Source of the DNA: an uncultured Parabacteroides sp.
GTDB taxonomy: Bacteria; Bacteroidota; Bacteroidia; Bacteroidales; Tannerellaceae
Reading direction: 5' to 3'
Assembly (NCBI GenBank): GCA_949295065.1
Contig: CASFJQ010000008.1
Span: 112,282-176,281 of the forward strand
Length of the DNA: 64,000 bases
The notes under the pieces are model-generated. The model saw only the letters and a list, made by a program, of their open reading frames with translations, was not told the origin of the DNA and did not search any database. This document shows positions 45,501 to 55,761 of this stretch, in pieces (the stretch's first letter is position 1; every line of letters starts with the position of its first letter). The position numbers and the translations under genes were made by a program.

Positions 45501-48500
45501 GTCTTTGGAGTTGTTGCGGACACCAATCATAATAATCTTCACTTCTGCCAAAGAAGGATTACCGATGATTGAAATAGTGTTGCGTGTGTTGTCCGGATCC
45601 GGTTCGGAATAAACAGTCTGGAATGTTATTCCGCTTTCACCAGTACGCTTCTTCTTATTTCGGTTCAACTTCAAATCAGTTAGACGCTCAAAAGCAACAT
45701 TAATCATGTTCTCTTCCGGCCAAACAGTTTCCTGGTCAGACGAATTATCTGATGAATACTTTCCGTGAGGAGTAAGTCTCAAAGGCACTGAATATTCATA
45801 ATAGTTATTTGTATAGTCAGAACCTAAACGGATAAACACAGACAAGTCGCCTGCAGAAAGTCCGGTAACGTCATTTATGAAAGACTCAGCGTGAGTAAAG
45901 AGCTGCAAACGGCCATACTGACGCATATCATAATTCGTACTCTTATATACAGCACGTGCATCTCTCGCTGCCAAGTTTGTCACTTTCAAAGAAAGCGCCT
46001 GCTCGTTCTGCTGACGAAGTTGCGGCTGACTCGGGTCGCGCATACGAGTTACGCCCGGAGGCAACACATAGTTGACCGGTGTTTTATCTGCATTCTCTTC
46101 AATATTAACTGTTGATACTTCCAACGTAGCCTCAGCTGCAGGAGCTGCATCTGCCGGCATAAGTGTGCGTTCATAAGTACGCCAGTCACCTCTTACAAGT
46201 TCAAACGAGCCGAAACGTAAAATAGTCGAATCCTTAAATCCTGTCATATACATTCTGAGGAAACGCATAGATTTGAAGTCGTTGATTGAACCAATCTTAC
46301 GTTCGTATTGCTGGATAGGAATCTTGAACTGATACCAGTTGACAGTTTCAGTTGTACCATTTTCCAAACGTACTGTTGAAGTCTGCTGATTAATAATATA
46401 ATTCATTCCGACTTTCATATCAGAAGGACGGATAGAAACTCGATATTCATAATACTTCTCGTTTTCGTTCAGAGTATTATCCTGATTCAAGTCTTCAACA
46501 TCCGGAACTGTTTTTGCAGCTGTGCTATATGCCTCAACAGATTCCTGTGAGTTACCTTCGGTTCCGTTGTAGCGTTTGTATCGTTCCAATATGCTTAACT
46601 GCTTTTCGTCATAATCCGAACCACGGAAATAGTGGAATTTATCACCTGACGGGTTGTTGATAACAGAAAGCGGGTCTGCTTCCATCTTCTGAATAACATC
46701 AGCAGACAACTTCGGTCTCAACTTTTCAATGAACTCCTTATATGCAGGGAATTCCTTTTCTTCTTCTGAAGACAAACCATTCAAACCAACATCCTGAAGT
46801 TCACGAGCTCCAGCTGTATTATCAAATGCGTAAACAGTGCTCTGCTGTGTAGGAACTTTACCCCAAACTGTTGTATCAACACGACTCATATCGCCATCAA
46901 CAGGCAAACCGTTTTCGAAGAATTTCTTCTCATCCTTCAATACATCTTCCGATACATCACCAAGGTTGAAATACAAATCACCACCGGAAGAAGCTGTATT
47001 ATAGATAAACGGGTCCAAAAGCCAGAACTCAATATATTCGATATTTGCTGTCTCAAAATCCACCTGATCCATCTTACGCATCATACCACCCCAGCGTTTT
47101 TCCGGCTCCTGCAATGTACCGTCGGAATTAACACGGTCAGCATCCAGGTTATACGGACCACGTTCTGTCGGATAATATGCCACATTCAGGACAGACAAAA
47201 GGTTGTCCTCATTATACATCTGCTCTCTGTTAGGGAAAAGTTCTTCCATCTGTACGGCACGTACATAATGGTTTGAGAGATCATCCTTTGTAATATGAGA
47301 TGGCAAAGAGCGTGAATTTCGTCTTGTAAAAATACCGTCAATAGTGTACCAAGCCAACAAAGAGCGGTTATGTCCGTATGTAACATCATTTACTCTTGAA
47401 GCTTCAGGGAAACGAGCGCCAGCTCCATCTTCATATGGAGTACTTGCAAGCATCCAAGCATACGGATTCAGCAAGTCAAAGCTGCTTTGAGTTGACTCGA
47501 AATCATCCAGATAAGAATATTCTCCGGTATATTTATTTTCATAATGTCCTGCAATAAGCTGAGCAAATTCTGCATTGAAAGCAATCTGGCTCGGCTTAGT
47601 AAGAGTAAGTAAAGGCAGCTTATCCAACATATTTGTCAGCCACTGACTTTCACCTTTATATGAAGCATTCATACCCCAAAGAGTATTCTTTACGGATTCG
47701 TCTCCCATCACTGTCTTCGTTGTCATAGGCATTTCAGACATATGCATTATGGTTGCCCCCATGTTGAAGTTTGGATTGAACTGATAATTCAAATCCACAC
47801 CCATAACTGTCTTTCGTTGCATACTGTACGTTGACTGATTCTCCAAAGATACACTGACCGGAGTTCCACTGGAAATGATACTTTCATTCAAAATGGTTAC
47901 GATACCAGAAGCATAATCAACCGTATAATCGACATTTTCAGTAAGAGTAGCACCTCCCGCTGTCACCTTAACCGAACCACGAGCCACATTGGTAGCACCA
48001 AGAACAATCTCCGCACCGGATGAAGCCTTGTATTCACCACGAAGAAGAAACTTGTTCTTCTCTGCAATCTGACGAGCATAGGTCAATGTTGAGTCATACA
48101 ACTCCTGATACACATATTTATCAGCAATAGCATCATTACCGATTTTCTTTCTCAAATGTTCACCGAACGGTTCAACAACCGGGAAAATAATCTTACCATT
48201 TTCTGAAAGAATCGTATAACCGTCAACAAAGTCGAAGAATCCATCCGGATAAGCCTCATCTTTTGAGTCCAAACGGTCAAGGTTCATAACTCTAAGAAGA
48301 ATTTCATCCTTTACATTTCCTTCAGAAAGATAATTCACATAAGTACCTGTTGTATCGCTCTGATACATAATGTCCATACGGAATTTCTCCTTCTGTACGG
48401 AATAAGCGCCAAGTGAATAAACATTCTTCATCATCAAATCCCAGAAAGGCATCGATGGAGACATATTTGTACCCTTAAGCAATTTCAAATACAAACATGA

Positions 48501-49985
48501 TGTTGTATTCTCTGAATTATCAGTTGAAAATTCACCAACCTGGAAAACTTGTCCGCCGGCTGTAAATTCGAAAGCAACAGCCAGAACTTCGTCCGCTTGA
48601 AGTTGAGTTTTCAACGAGATATATCCCAGTTTCTCATTAAGAGTATATTCCGATTCATTCAACTTACGCGCACTTTCCACTTTCTCAAAGTCACGTCCGC
48701 CTTCTAGAACTGAGCCTAATGCCTGAGTAACTTTACTTACATCACGCGCATCAGGATAATTATTAACTATTGTCTTATATAAAGTATTCGCTTCATTATT
48801 GGGATATTGAGATGTGCCTGAAGGAGAAAACATCGGATTTGAGATATGATCACGTTCTGCCAAATCCGAGAAAGCAACAATATTACGTGCCTGATCATAA
48901 TTTCCCTGTTTGTTGGTAACCCAAACTTCAACCCTGTTAATAATAACAGCAGAATTTACCAACGGCAATGTCTGCATTGCCGCATCAAATTTGTCACGGA
49001 AATAATATGAAAGGAAAAAATGACGATTCTCATCATATTGGTCAACAGTAATTTCGAACGGTTGAGTTTGCACACCACCTTGAGAGTTTACTGTCTTGGA
49101 TTCAGATTCCTGCTGTGCAAAAAGAGTGTTCACACGCAACTTACCAAACTGCAAATCTGCTTTCATACCGAACAACGCAGCACCACCATTAATCAATGAG
49201 TTGCTAGTTGTCATACTCACATTACCGGCTTCAATATTCTTTATAATTTCATCTTCCTCACCGGTATATGCCAATTTCAGCTGTTTTGAGTCAAAGTCGA
49301 AAGAAGTTTCAGTATTATAGTTCATACCGAAATTAACCTTCGTACCAACCTGAGCCTGAACATTAAGCTGAACTGTTTCATCGAAATTGAAGAAAGTACG
49401 GCTGCGGGCACGTTCCGGCAACGAAGGATTATTAGTTGTCGTGTTCTTAAGTCCAAGAGAAACCTCGGCTGTTCCTTGAGTTTTTACTCTTACACCACCT
49501 GGACCAAACACCTTTTCTGCCGCACCGATATTGAACTGCATATCGGTAAGATTGAATTTCTTGTTTACCTCTTTCTCATATTCCTCGGCATTCTTCTGTC
49601 TGAAATAACTGTTCAGCGACTGAACCTGGCTATACTCCATATATTCTTCAGGAGTTAGCACCATAGGAGTTCCCAGAACCATATCGCCAAGCTTGGTTTT
49701 TACGATATATGCACCGGAACGTAAGTCGTATTCTATAGTTGTAGTAATATTTTCAGGAGATTTCAAATCCGCAGGATGTTTGGAAATCAAATCCTCATAA
49801 CCTTCAGGCAAAGTTTTAGCTACAGGAAAACGAGCCACCGTATCCTGGTCCTGCTCCAACGGAGCATACAAAGCCTCAGGCAATGAAAAATCCAAAGCCT
49901 TGTCGCCCTGCAATGCAGCTACTGCACCAGCAAGAAGAAGAAATAATAAAATAAATGAATATCTCTTACGATAAATCATAGACAT
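42552..49985 (-). CDS. sprA: Giant outer-membrane protein SprA
   Basis: The 2477-residue protein has an N-terminal signal (FILLFLLLAGAVAA) and is rich in beta-barrel strands throughout, ending in FSLAQ. Length, repeated barrel pattern and segments such as NIGAAEKVFGPGGVRVKTQG and EIGDIFGQTHSSIGMAPGLG match SprA, the translocon barrel of the type IX secretion system. In gliding Bacteroidetes sprA also lies beside ruvA, as here. Its ATG overlaps ruvA by 10 bases. No other T9SS gene is in the window, so whether full type IX secretion operates cannot be told from here. Confidence 0.93.
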   Translation of the reverse strand: MSMIYRKRYSFILLFLLLAGAVAALQGDKALDFSLPEALYAPLEQDQDTVARFPVAKTLPEGYEDLISKHPADLKSPENITTTIEYDLRSGAYIVKTKLGDMVLGTPMVLTPEEYMEYSQVQSLNSYFRQKNAEEYEKEVNKKFNLTDMQFNIGAAEKVFGPGGVRVKTQGTAEVSLGLKNTTTNNPSLPERARSRTFFNFDETVQLNVQAQVGTKVNFGMNYNTETSFDFDSKQLKLAYTGEEDEIIKNIEAGNVSMTTSNSLINGGAALFGMKADLQFGKLRVNTLFAQQESESKTVNSQGGVQTQPFEITVDQYDENRHFFLSYYFRDKFDAAMQTLPLVNSAVIINRVEVWVTNKQGNYDQARNIVAFSDLAERDHISNPMFSPSGTSQYPNNEANTLYKTIVNNYPDARDVSKVTQALGSVLEGGRDFEKVESARKLNESEYTLNEKLGYISLKTQLQADEVLAVAFEFTAGGQVFQVGEFSTDNSENTTSCLYLKLLKGTNMSPSMPFWDLMMKNVYSLGAYSVQKEKFRMDIMYQSDTTGTYVNYLSEGNVKDEILLRVMNLDRLDSKDEAYPDGFFDFVDGYTILSENGKIIFPVVEPFGEHLRKKIGNDAIADKYVYQELYDSTLTYARQIAEKNKFLLRGEYKASSGAEIVLGATNVARGSVKVTAGGATLTENVDYTVDYASGIVTILNESIISSGTPVSVSLENQSTYSMQRKTVMGVDLNYQFNPNFNMGATIMHMSEMPMTTKTVMGDESVKNTLWGMNASYKGESQWLTNMLDKLPLLTLTKPSQIAFNAEFAQLIAGHYENKYTGEYSYLDDFESTQSSFDLLNPYAWMLASTPYEDGAGARFPEASRVNDVTYGHNRSLLAWYTIDGIFTRRNSRSLPSHITKDDLSNHYVRAVQMEELFPNREQMYNEDNLLSVLNVAYYPTERGPYNLDADRVNSDGTLQEPEKRWGGMMRKMDQVDFETANIEYIEFWLLDPFIYNTASSGGDLYFNLGDVSEDVLKDEKKFFENGLPVDGDMSRVDTTVWGKVPTQQSTVYAFDNTAGARELQDVGLNGLSSEEEKEFPAYKEFIEKLRPKLSADVIQKMEADPLSVINNPSGDKFHYFRGSDYDEKQLSILERYKRYNGTEGNSQESVEAYSTAAKTVPDVEDLNQDNTLNENEKYYEYRVSIRPSDMKVGMNYIINQQTSTVRLENGTTETVNWYQFKIPIQQYERKIGSINDFKSMRFLRMYMTGFKDSTILRFGSFELVRGDWRTYERTLMPADAAPAAEATLEVSTVNIEENADKTPVNYVLPPGVTRMRDPSQPQLRQQNEQALSLKVTNLAARDARAVYKSTNYDMRQYGRLQLFTHAESFINDVTGLSAGDLSVFIRLGSDYTNNYYEYSVPLRLTPHGKYSSDNSSDQETVWPEENMINVAFERLTDLKLNRNKKKRTGESGITFQTVYSEPDPDNTRNTISIIGNPSLAEVKIIMIGVRNNSKDIKSAEVWVNELRLTDFNEEGGWAANANLNMILSDLGSVNMAGRIETAGFGALDQSVSERRLDDYTQYSVSTSLELGKFFPEKAKVSIPFYYAYSNETTTPKYNPLDKDIELKDALDNASTKAEKDSIKEQSITRTTIKSVSFNNVKVDVKSKNPMPYDPANFTLGYSYSENNFKNPETSYETTKNYNGNFAYSYTPYVKPFKPFGKMKKSTGANKYLKQLALNYVPSNISFQTAMLRNYYEIQLRDLTNEGNNKIPVSFSQEFYWDRAFSLRWDFTNNLSMQFTSGTNARIEEPHVQVNKELNPDQYQVWKDSVKQSIRDLGKPMKYDQQFNVTWNMPFQQIPALDWVNSSATYNASYNWDRGAQIEGDVQIGNTIKNQRQLNWQGAFNLQTLYNKSPYLKKINQKFNASSRTNSRNNRNKKEQEKKKKQVKLEKEITLSLDSNVVVQHGMFTKKVHIVAKGANGKTYKIKYKPLNYAQVEITTRDTAHLKLTIYPGPSETEDRMNKILEHSSRFLMMLRRVNVQYSLTDGMMLPGFLPEIGDIFGQTHSSIGMAPGLGFAFGGVSKRYIEEADEKGWLIKNSETNINPAIINSTKNLNIRANLEPISGLKIDLTANRVDTRNTEIQYMYEGSPEVLGGSFTMTTIALGSAFGSTGNAGNNYASKVFDKFLANREVIASRLEGVYSGTSYPGTGFMSGSPFAGQPYNPNNGKVSLNSADVLIPAFIAAYTGKNPSKVGLTPFPSVKSMLPNWNITYNGLMKIPAIQKYFKTMNLLHQYRCTYSVGSFSSFLNWVDAGQDGLGYVRDVLTGNPTPSSPYDISAVSITEGFSPLFGVDATMLNNITGKVEYRKTRNLNLNISSYQIVESLSNEFVVGIGYKYTEFNKVLGMKKTANFSNDLTVRLDFSYRKMQSLIRKIEDRLTQATSGNVAKTIQFSADYGLSRALTVRAFYDLQINKPLVSSASYPTSNSNYGISLRFSLAQ

Positions 49986-50572
49986 TTGAGAGCCTCCTTA
50001 ATAACACCTTCAACTTTCATATCAGGCTGTTTTTTAAGTAAAGCAGAAACAGTTTTTTGTGCTGCCTGTTTCTGAAATCCAAGCATAACCAAAGCTGCAA
50101 CAGCCTCTTCTGCCACAACAGAGCGTGACGTTCCGACTTCAACTGCTGCAGAACCACGGCTTTCAGCAACTTCCAAAGTAAGTTTATTCTTCAAGTCAAC
50201 CAAAACACGCTGAGCTGTTTTAAGCCCGATTCCTTTTACTGCAGTAAGAGTCCTTACATCATCCTCGGCAAACACCTGCATCAATTGAGAAGGTGTCAAT
50301 GCAGAAAGAATCATACGTGCTGTATTGGGTCCGACTCCCGAAACACCAATCAATGCAACAAAGCATACTCTTTCATCCTTATCAGCAAATCCATAAAGGA
50401 TATGTGTATCCTCACGTATAACTTCGTATATATATATTTTTGCTGACTTATCTCTTTGAAGCTTTGAATATGTATTCAGAGATATGAATATCTCATAACC
50501 AATCCCATTACACTCCAAGACCATTCTAGCCGGAGTGATTTCATCTATATCACCTTTTATATATTCAATCAT
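49976..50572 (-). CDS. ruvA: Holliday junction branch migration protein RuvA
   Basis: The 198-residue protein (ATG 50572, MIEYIKGDIDEI) has the N-terminal OB domain, two helix-hairpin-helix motifs (IGVSGVGPNTARMILSAL and VKGIGLKTAQRVLVDL) and the C-terminal domain III (EEAVAALVMLGFQKQAAQKT) that contacts RuvB. It binds Holliday junctions. Extension to 50611 is possible, but the inner ATG gives the family N-terminus. Its 3-prime end overlaps sprA. Confidence 0.96.
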   Translation of the reverse strand: MIEYIKGDIDEITPARMVLECNGIGYEIFISLNTYSKLQRDKSAKIYIYEVIREDTHILYGFADKDERVCFVALIGVSGVGPNTARMILSALTPSQLMQVFAEDDVRTLTAVKGIGLKTAQRVLVDLKNKLTLEVAESRGSAAVEVGTSRSVVAEEAVAALVMLGFQKQAAQKTVSALLKKQPDMKVEGVIKEALKCL

Positions 50573-50661
50573 AGTAATAATTAAGCAAAACCTGCTTATC
50601 TGATAACGCAAAGATTACACTTTACGTATATAGCATTAATATTAATTGGCTTATATTAACA

Positions 50662-52116
50662 TTATTGCTTCCAGAAACCAGGCAGCAGTATTGTTAGAAC
50701 AGTGAACAGTTCCAAACGTCCGGTCATCATAGCAAAACTCAACACCCATTTGGACAAATCGGGTAATTCAGAAAAATTATAGACCGGTCCGCAACTTCCC
50801 AAACCAGGACCAGTATTACTTACAGCCGAAACACTAGCTCCTAAAGCTTCCTCAAATCCGACACCGTCAGCAAGAAGAATAAAGCTTGTGAGCGTCATCA
50901 AACCTACATAAATAAAAGCAAATGCCAACACCCTATGAACAAGCTCGGAAGAAATCACTCGCCCATTCATTCGTACAGGAATAATTGCATGCGGATGTGT
51001 CTGCTTCTTGAACTCATTGAACAGGTTTTTCACCAATATTGCAACTCGTCCCGTTTTCAAACCTCCGCTTGTTGAACCGGCACAACCGCATATCATCATC
51101 AATAACAATGCAAAGAGCCAGAAGAACGGCCCCCAAGGTATATAATCCGCCGTTGCAAAACCACAAGTAGATATTATCGATGTCACCTGGAAAAATGCCT
51201 GACGGAAAGCTAATTCAACATCTGTCACAATACCGTTAAAATATATCCATATAAATGTTACAGCAACAGCTAATACAACAATGGCATAAAACCATATCGT
51301 TTCCTCATCCTTCAAAAGCTTTTTGACTTTACCATTCATAAAGAAGTAGATAAGAGTCATGTTTGTCGCCCCAATACACATGAATATCGAAATAATATAT
51401 TCTATATATGGTGAATTCCAATGTGCAATACTGGCATTTTTTGTAGAATATCCACCTGTTGACATACAAGTCATACTGTGATTCACAGCATCATAAACAT
51501 CCATCGGTCCAAGCCACAAAAGGAATGCCAACAATATGGTAAGAAAAAGATATACACCCCACAATCGTTTAGCAACCTGAGCAATACGCGGACGAAAACG
51601 CTCATGTGTTATACCAGGAGTTTCTGCATCAAACATCTGAGAAGCACCACCTCCAAAAATAGGCATCAAAGCAACTGTAAAGACAATCATTCCAATACCG
51701 CCTTGCCACTGTGTAAGACTTCTCCAAAACAATATTCCTTCAGGCAAAGCTTCTATATTTGTAAGAATAGTAGAGCCAGTTGTCGTGAAACCTGACATCG
51801 TCTCAAAATATGCATCAGTAATATTATCAATATATCCACCTAAATAAAATGGTAACATTCCAAAAAACGAGAACAATACCCAGGTAAGTGTAACCGTAAG
51901 CATACCTTCGCGACGACCTGCAGTATGTTCGTTAGCCTTAAAACCTATAGCATAAAGCAAAAAACCAACTAAAAGTAGTATTCCGGAAGACAAGGCCAAA
52001 GGTCGGAAATCATCACCCTTATAAATAAAAGCGACAGCTGTAGCTGCCAGCATGAACAATGTTTCAAGAACAAACATTATTCCCAACATCTTGAATATGA
52101 AACGAACGTTCAGCAT
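50662..52116 (-). CDS. trkH: Potassium uptake protein TrkH
   Basis: The 484-residue membrane protein has four pore-loop repeats with the selectivity glycines: MSGFTTTGSTILTN, CMSTGGYSTKN, ISTCGFATADY and AVSNTGPGLGSCGPVYN. It forms the ion-conducting subunit of the Trk potassium system. The trkA gene lies 6 bases upstream, so the channel and its gating subunit are co-expressed. Full length. Confidence 0.96.
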   Translation of the reverse strand: MLNVRFIFKMLGIMFVLETLFMLAATAVAFIYKGDDFRPLALSSGILLLVGFLLYAIGFKANEHTAGRREGMLTVTLTWVLFSFFGMLPFYLGGYIDNITDAYFETMSGFTTTGSTILTNIEALPEGILFWRSLTQWQGGIGMIVFTVALMPIFGGGASQMFDAETPGITHERFRPRIAQVAKRLWGVYLFLTILLAFLLWLGPMDVYDAVNHSMTCMSTGGYSTKNASIAHWNSPYIEYIISIFMCIGATNMTLIYFFMNGKVKKLLKDEETIWFYAIVVLAVAVTFIWIYFNGIVTDVELAFRQAFFQVTSIISTCGFATADYIPWGPFFWLFALLLMMICGCAGSTSGGLKTGRVAILVKNLFNEFKKQTHPHAIIPVRMNGRVISSELVHRVLAFAFIYVGLMTLTSFILLADGVGFEEALGASVSAVSNTGPGLGSCGPVYNFSELPDLSKWVLSFAMMTGRLELFTVLTILLPGFWKQ

Positions 52117-52122
52117 GACAGA

Positions 52123-53460
52123 TTAATTAAAATAATTCTCCAATTTACGCATAGCTGTATCAAGACAGAACACAACAACATGGTCATATGCCTGTATCTG
52201 TGTATCACCATCAATCATCTTTGGAACGCCGTTTCTAATCAATCCACCCAATGTCATATCCTTAGGCAATCCAAGTTCGCGAACCGGTTTTCTTGTAATT
52301 CGTGAGTTCGGACGGGCAACTAATTCTGCTACATCAGCATTAGCGAAAGTCAAACACTTCACATTCGTAACATCAGCATCCAAAAGGAACTGGTAAATAT
52401 GGCTGGCTGCTATTAATTTCTTGTTGATAACTGTACCTATATCCATGCTCTCAGCAAGAGGTATGTAGTCGATATTCTCAATTTTAGCTATAGTTTTGAA
52501 CACACCCATTCTTTTAGCAGCCAAGCAAGCAAGAATATTTGTGCTGGAGTTTTCAGTAAGAGCGATGAAAGCCTGCGCATCGTGGATACTTTCCTGCTTA
52601 AGCAATTCCGTATCACGTCCGTCACCATTAATAATAAGCACATTTCCCGGAACTTTTTCAGCTATTCTGTAACTCTTCTCCTTGTCTGTTTCAATAATTT
52701 TTATTCGGATATTATTCGGCAGATACTGACTTGCGCGTATAGCAATACGGCTACCGCCCATTATTATTATCTTCTTCACTTCAGGATCTTCCTTTCCGGC
52801 AAGCAAACGAACTTCTTCGATATGTTCCTTAGTTGTTGTAAAGAAAAGCATATCTCCTGATTCAACCCTGTCGCTACCACCCGGTATTATGGTTTCGTTT
52901 CTTCTCTTTATAGCCACAATATGGAAAAGCTTATCATCGCTAAGCAACTCATAAAGTTTCATATTCACAATACGCGCATTGTCGCGCACCTTCACACCGA
53001 TAAGAATCAACGCGCCGTCGAACAACTCCCAATACTGTCTGGTCCACGGGCGACGGATAGCCGTAACAATTTCCTTTGCCGCAAGCATTTCAGGGTAAAT
53101 CATAAAATTGATTCCCATATTCTCGAACAGTTCTTTGTTCTTAGGCTTCAAATATTCGTAATTGTTTATGCGGGCAAATGTCTTGTGCGCGCCAAGTTTA
53201 TGAGCCAATATACAGGAAGTAATATTAGTTGTTTCCTCCGGTGTAACGCTTATGAACAAATCAGCCTTCTTGATTCCGGCCTCTTCCAAATCCTGAAGAC
53301 ATGTAGGGTTTCCAACCATCGGTAATATTTCCATTCCGGCATTGGTGAAATTCAAACGCTCTTCGTTCGGATCCATCAGAACAATATCCTGATTCTCCTG
53401 CGATAACAATTTTGCTAAGTGGGTACCGACTTCTCCGGCACCTGCTATAATGACTTTCAT
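52123..53460 (-). CDS. trkA: Trk potassium system regulatory subunit TrkA
   Basis: The 445-residue cytoplasmic protein contains two RCK units, each with a nucleotide-binding fold: MKVIIAGAGEVGTHLAKLL at the start and KKIIIMGGSRIAIRASQYL near the middle, each followed by a TrkA-C domain. It gates TrkH in response to nucleotides. ATG 53460 is preferred over TTG 53472, because the extra residues come from the decamer tract and the ATG gives the standard N-terminus. It follows dxs by 4 bases. Confidence 0.95.
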   Translation of the reverse strand: MKVIIAGAGEVGTHLAKLLSQENQDIVLMDPNEERLNFTNAGMEILPMVGNPTCLQDLEEAGIKKADLFISVTPEETTNITSCILAHKLGAHKTFARINNYEYLKPKNKELFENMGINFMIYPEMLAAKEIVTAIRRPWTRQYWELFDGALILIGVKVRDNARIVNMKLYELLSDDKLFHIVAIKRRNETIIPGGSDRVESGDMLFFTTTKEHIEEVRLLAGKEDPEVKKIIIMGGSRIAIRASQYLPNNIRIKIIETDKEKSYRIAEKVPGNVLIINGDGRDTELLKQESIHDAQAFIALTENSSTNILACLAAKRMGVFKTIAKIENIDYIPLAESMDIGTVINKKLIAASHIYQFLLDADVTNVKCLTFANADVAELVARPNSRITRKPVRELGLPKDMTLGGLIRNGVPKMIDGDTQIQAYDHVVVFCLDTAMRKLENYFN

Positions 53461-53464
53461 AAGT

Positions 53465-55378
53465 TTATTCAAGTTTTTGAGTTAGTATGTCTTTTATCTG
53501 TTCTGAAATTCCCTCGGAATCCATACCACACTGATGATATAATTCCGGAATTGTCCCGTGTTCAATGAAACAATCCGGAATGCCTATTCTGCGAATCTGA
53601 GGCGTATAACCATTATCCGCCATAAATTCAAGTACAGCACTGCCAAAGCCTCCGTTTACCACTCCATTTTCAACGGTAACAATTTTTCGGAACTTCTTGC
53701 CAACCTCGTGCAAAAGTTCCTCATCCAAAGGCTTAAGATAAATCATATCATAATGGGCAACGGAAATATTTTCCGCTTCCAGCAAGGATATAGCCTTTGT
53801 AACTTCATTTCCAATCGGACCTAATGAAAGGACAGCAACATCTTCTCCATCCTTAAGTTTATGACCTTTTCCTATAGGAAGAACTTCAAGAGGCGTGCGC
53901 CAATCGGACTTTTCTCCTTTTCCTCGCGGATAACGAATGACAAAAGGACCGTTCTGCGCAGAATATGCAGTGAACATCAGATTTCTCAAATCGCATTCGT
54001 TTAGCGGAGAAGCTATAGTCAGATTAGGTATCGGACGCATATACGCAAGGTCAAACACTCCATGGTGAGTTGCTCCGTCTTCGCCAACAAGGCCTGCACG
54101 GTCCAGACACATGACCACATGAAGATTCTGAAGCGCGACATCATGTATAACCATATCATATGCACGCTGCATGAATGAAGAATATATATTACAGAAAGGA
54201 ATCATACCTTCCTTTGCCAATCCTGCAGAGAATGTAACGGCATGTCCTTCGGCAATCCCCACATCAAAGGCGCGGTCCGGAAACTCTTTCATCATATACG
54301 TCATCGAGCAACCTGTTGGCATGGCAGGAGTTACACCAACAATACGTTCATCAGCTTCAGCCAACTCCACGAGAGTATGACCGAACACATCCTGATACAA
54401 CTGCGGTTCATCTATGGAATGTACAATTATCCTTTTTCCGGTTTCTTTATCGAATTTTCCGGGAGCATGCCATTCTGTTGCCGATTCTTCGGCAGGTTTG
54501 AAACCTTTTCCTTTCTTTGTTTTGATATGCAGCAACTTCGGACCTTTCAAATCCTTTATATCATTCAAAAGCTTTACAAGATATTCCACATCGTGTCCGT
54601 CAACCGGTCCGAAATATCTTATGCTGAAGCCTTCAAACAAGTTATGCTGCTGCGTAAGCAACGCTTTCAGGCTATTGTTGAAACGCAATATATTGTCGCG
54701 TCTCCCGTCGTCCATAAGTTTTATTTTCTTCAAACCCTTATAAACGTCGTAACGCATTTTATTATATGCCTGGCTGGTTGTTATATCAACAAGATACTGG
54801 CTCAGGCCTCCAACATTATGGTCAATTGCCATATTGTTGTCGTTCAATATAATCAAAAGATTATTAGGATTCACCGAAGCATTATTCAATCCTTCGAAGG
54901 CCAGACCGCCCGTCATTGCTCCATCTCCAATCACAGCTATAACATGTCTGTTTTCTTCCTTCTTCAATGCTGAAGCAACGGAAATTCCCATAGCCGCAGA
55001 AATTGAATTTGAAGCATGTCCGGCAATAAAGGAATCATACTCGCTTTCGAAAGGATTTGGGAAACCACTTATTCCGTGAAATTTCCTAAGAGTATGAAAA
55101 GCTTCGCGTCTTCCTGTCAAAATTTTATGTCCATATGCCTGATGTCCGACATCCCACACGATTCTGTCATAAGGCGTATTAAAAACATAATGCAGAGCCA
55201 CCGTTAGTTCCACAGTGCCCAGACTGGCACCAAGATGCCCGGGATTTTCGGACAACACATCAATTATATATTGCCGCAATTCATTGCAGACCTCAGGCAA
55301 TATATCCGCAGGAAGCTGTCTCAAGTCTCCGGGATAGTTGATGTTATCTAACAAATGTTCTTCTTTATATTCGACCAT
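53465..55378 (-). CDS. dxs: 1-Deoxy-D-xylulose-5-phosphate synthase
   Basis: The 637-residue thiamine-diphosphate enzyme joins pyruvate and glyceraldehyde-3-phosphate in the MEP isoprenoid pathway. Motifs: [33 protein letters not shown] with the later NDNNMAI (ThDP site), [19 protein letters not shown] and [14 protein letters not shown] in the transketolase C-domain. Its last codons (TQKLE) and stop lie in a decamer-like tract CTCAAAAACTTGAATAAACT just before trkA. It heads the dxs-trkA-trkH group. Confidence 0.97.
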   Translation of the reverse strand: MVEYKEEHLLDNINYPGDLRQLPADILPEVCNELRQYIIDVLSENPGHLGASLGTVELTVALHYVFNTPYDRIVWDVGHQAYGHKILTGRREAFHTLRKFHGISGFPNPFESEYDSFIAGHASNSISAAMGISVASALKKEENRHVIAVIGDGAMTGGLAFEGLNNASVNPNNLLIILNDNNMAIDHNVGGLSQYLVDITTSQAYNKMRYDVYKGLKKIKLMDDGRRDNILRFNNSLKALLTQQHNLFEGFSIRYFGPVDGHDVEYLVKLLNDIKDLKGPKLLHIKTKKGKGFKPAEESATEWHAPGKFDKETGKRIIVHSIDEPQLYQDVFGHTLVELAEADERIVGVTPAMPTGCSMTYMMKEFPDRAFDVGIAEGHAVTFSAGLAKEGMIPFCNIYSSFMQRAYDMVIHDVALQNLHVVMCLDRAGLVGEDGATHHGVFDLAYMRPIPNLTIASPLNECDLRNLMFTAYSAQNGPFVIRYPRGKGEKSDWRTPLEVLPIGKGHKLKDGEDVAVLSLGPIGNEVTKAISLLEAENISVAHYDMIYLKPLDEELLHEVGKKFRKIVTVENGVVNGGFGSAVLEFMADNGYTPQIRRIGIPDCFIEHGTIPELYHQCGMDSEGISEQIKDILTQKLE

Positions 55379-55395
55379 ATCGTGTTCTTTTTTTA

Positions 55396-55425
55396 CAAAA
55401 ATAATGAATTAGTTTATTCCTCAAC
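55396..55425 (-). promoter_or_regulatory. dxs promoter
   Basis: On the minus strand GTTG (55425-55422), 18 bases, and TATTTTTG (55403-55396). Transcription would start about 11 bases before the ATG. Confidence 0.6.
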
Positions 55426-55452
55426 GGTTTTGAACAGAGGAATATTATGTGG

Positions 55453-55577
55453 GGATGTTGCAAAACTAATTTAAACACAGAGACGCGGAGGCGCAGAGAT
55501 TTTTATTTTATTTATTCTCAACATATTACCTCTGTGACTTTGTGCCTCTATGTTTGATTTGCATATTTTGAAACACC
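55453..55577. repeat. Family B palindromic element, inverted orientation
   Basis: Begins GGATGTTGCAAAAC and ends ATATTTTGAAACACC, with arms AAACACAGAGACGCGGAGG and GACTTTGTGCCTCTATGTTT around ATTTATTCTCAACATATTAC. Compared with the copy at 36373-36501 the core is in the opposite direction. It lies upstream of dxs. Confidence 0.75.
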
Positions 55578-55761
55578 TACCATCTTTGTTTCTCCTTCGA
55601 CAGAAAAACAAAGAAAAATGACAAAGTCAATTTGCAAAGATAACCAAATAAAAGTTTTTCTTATATATTACTCTGGAGTAATAGCAGGTTTCAACTTACA
55701 ATTTGACAAAAAATTTTTACCTTATTCTTATTTTCCGGGATTTTCATACATTTTTATCGTT

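Noticed and set aside
42552-49985. Gliding motility locus
   Set aside because: Only sprA is present; no gld or other spr genes lie in the window.
53461-53472. TTG start of trkA overlapping dxs
   Set aside because: ATG 53460 gives the usual MKVIIAGAGEVG start, and the extension is repeat DNA.
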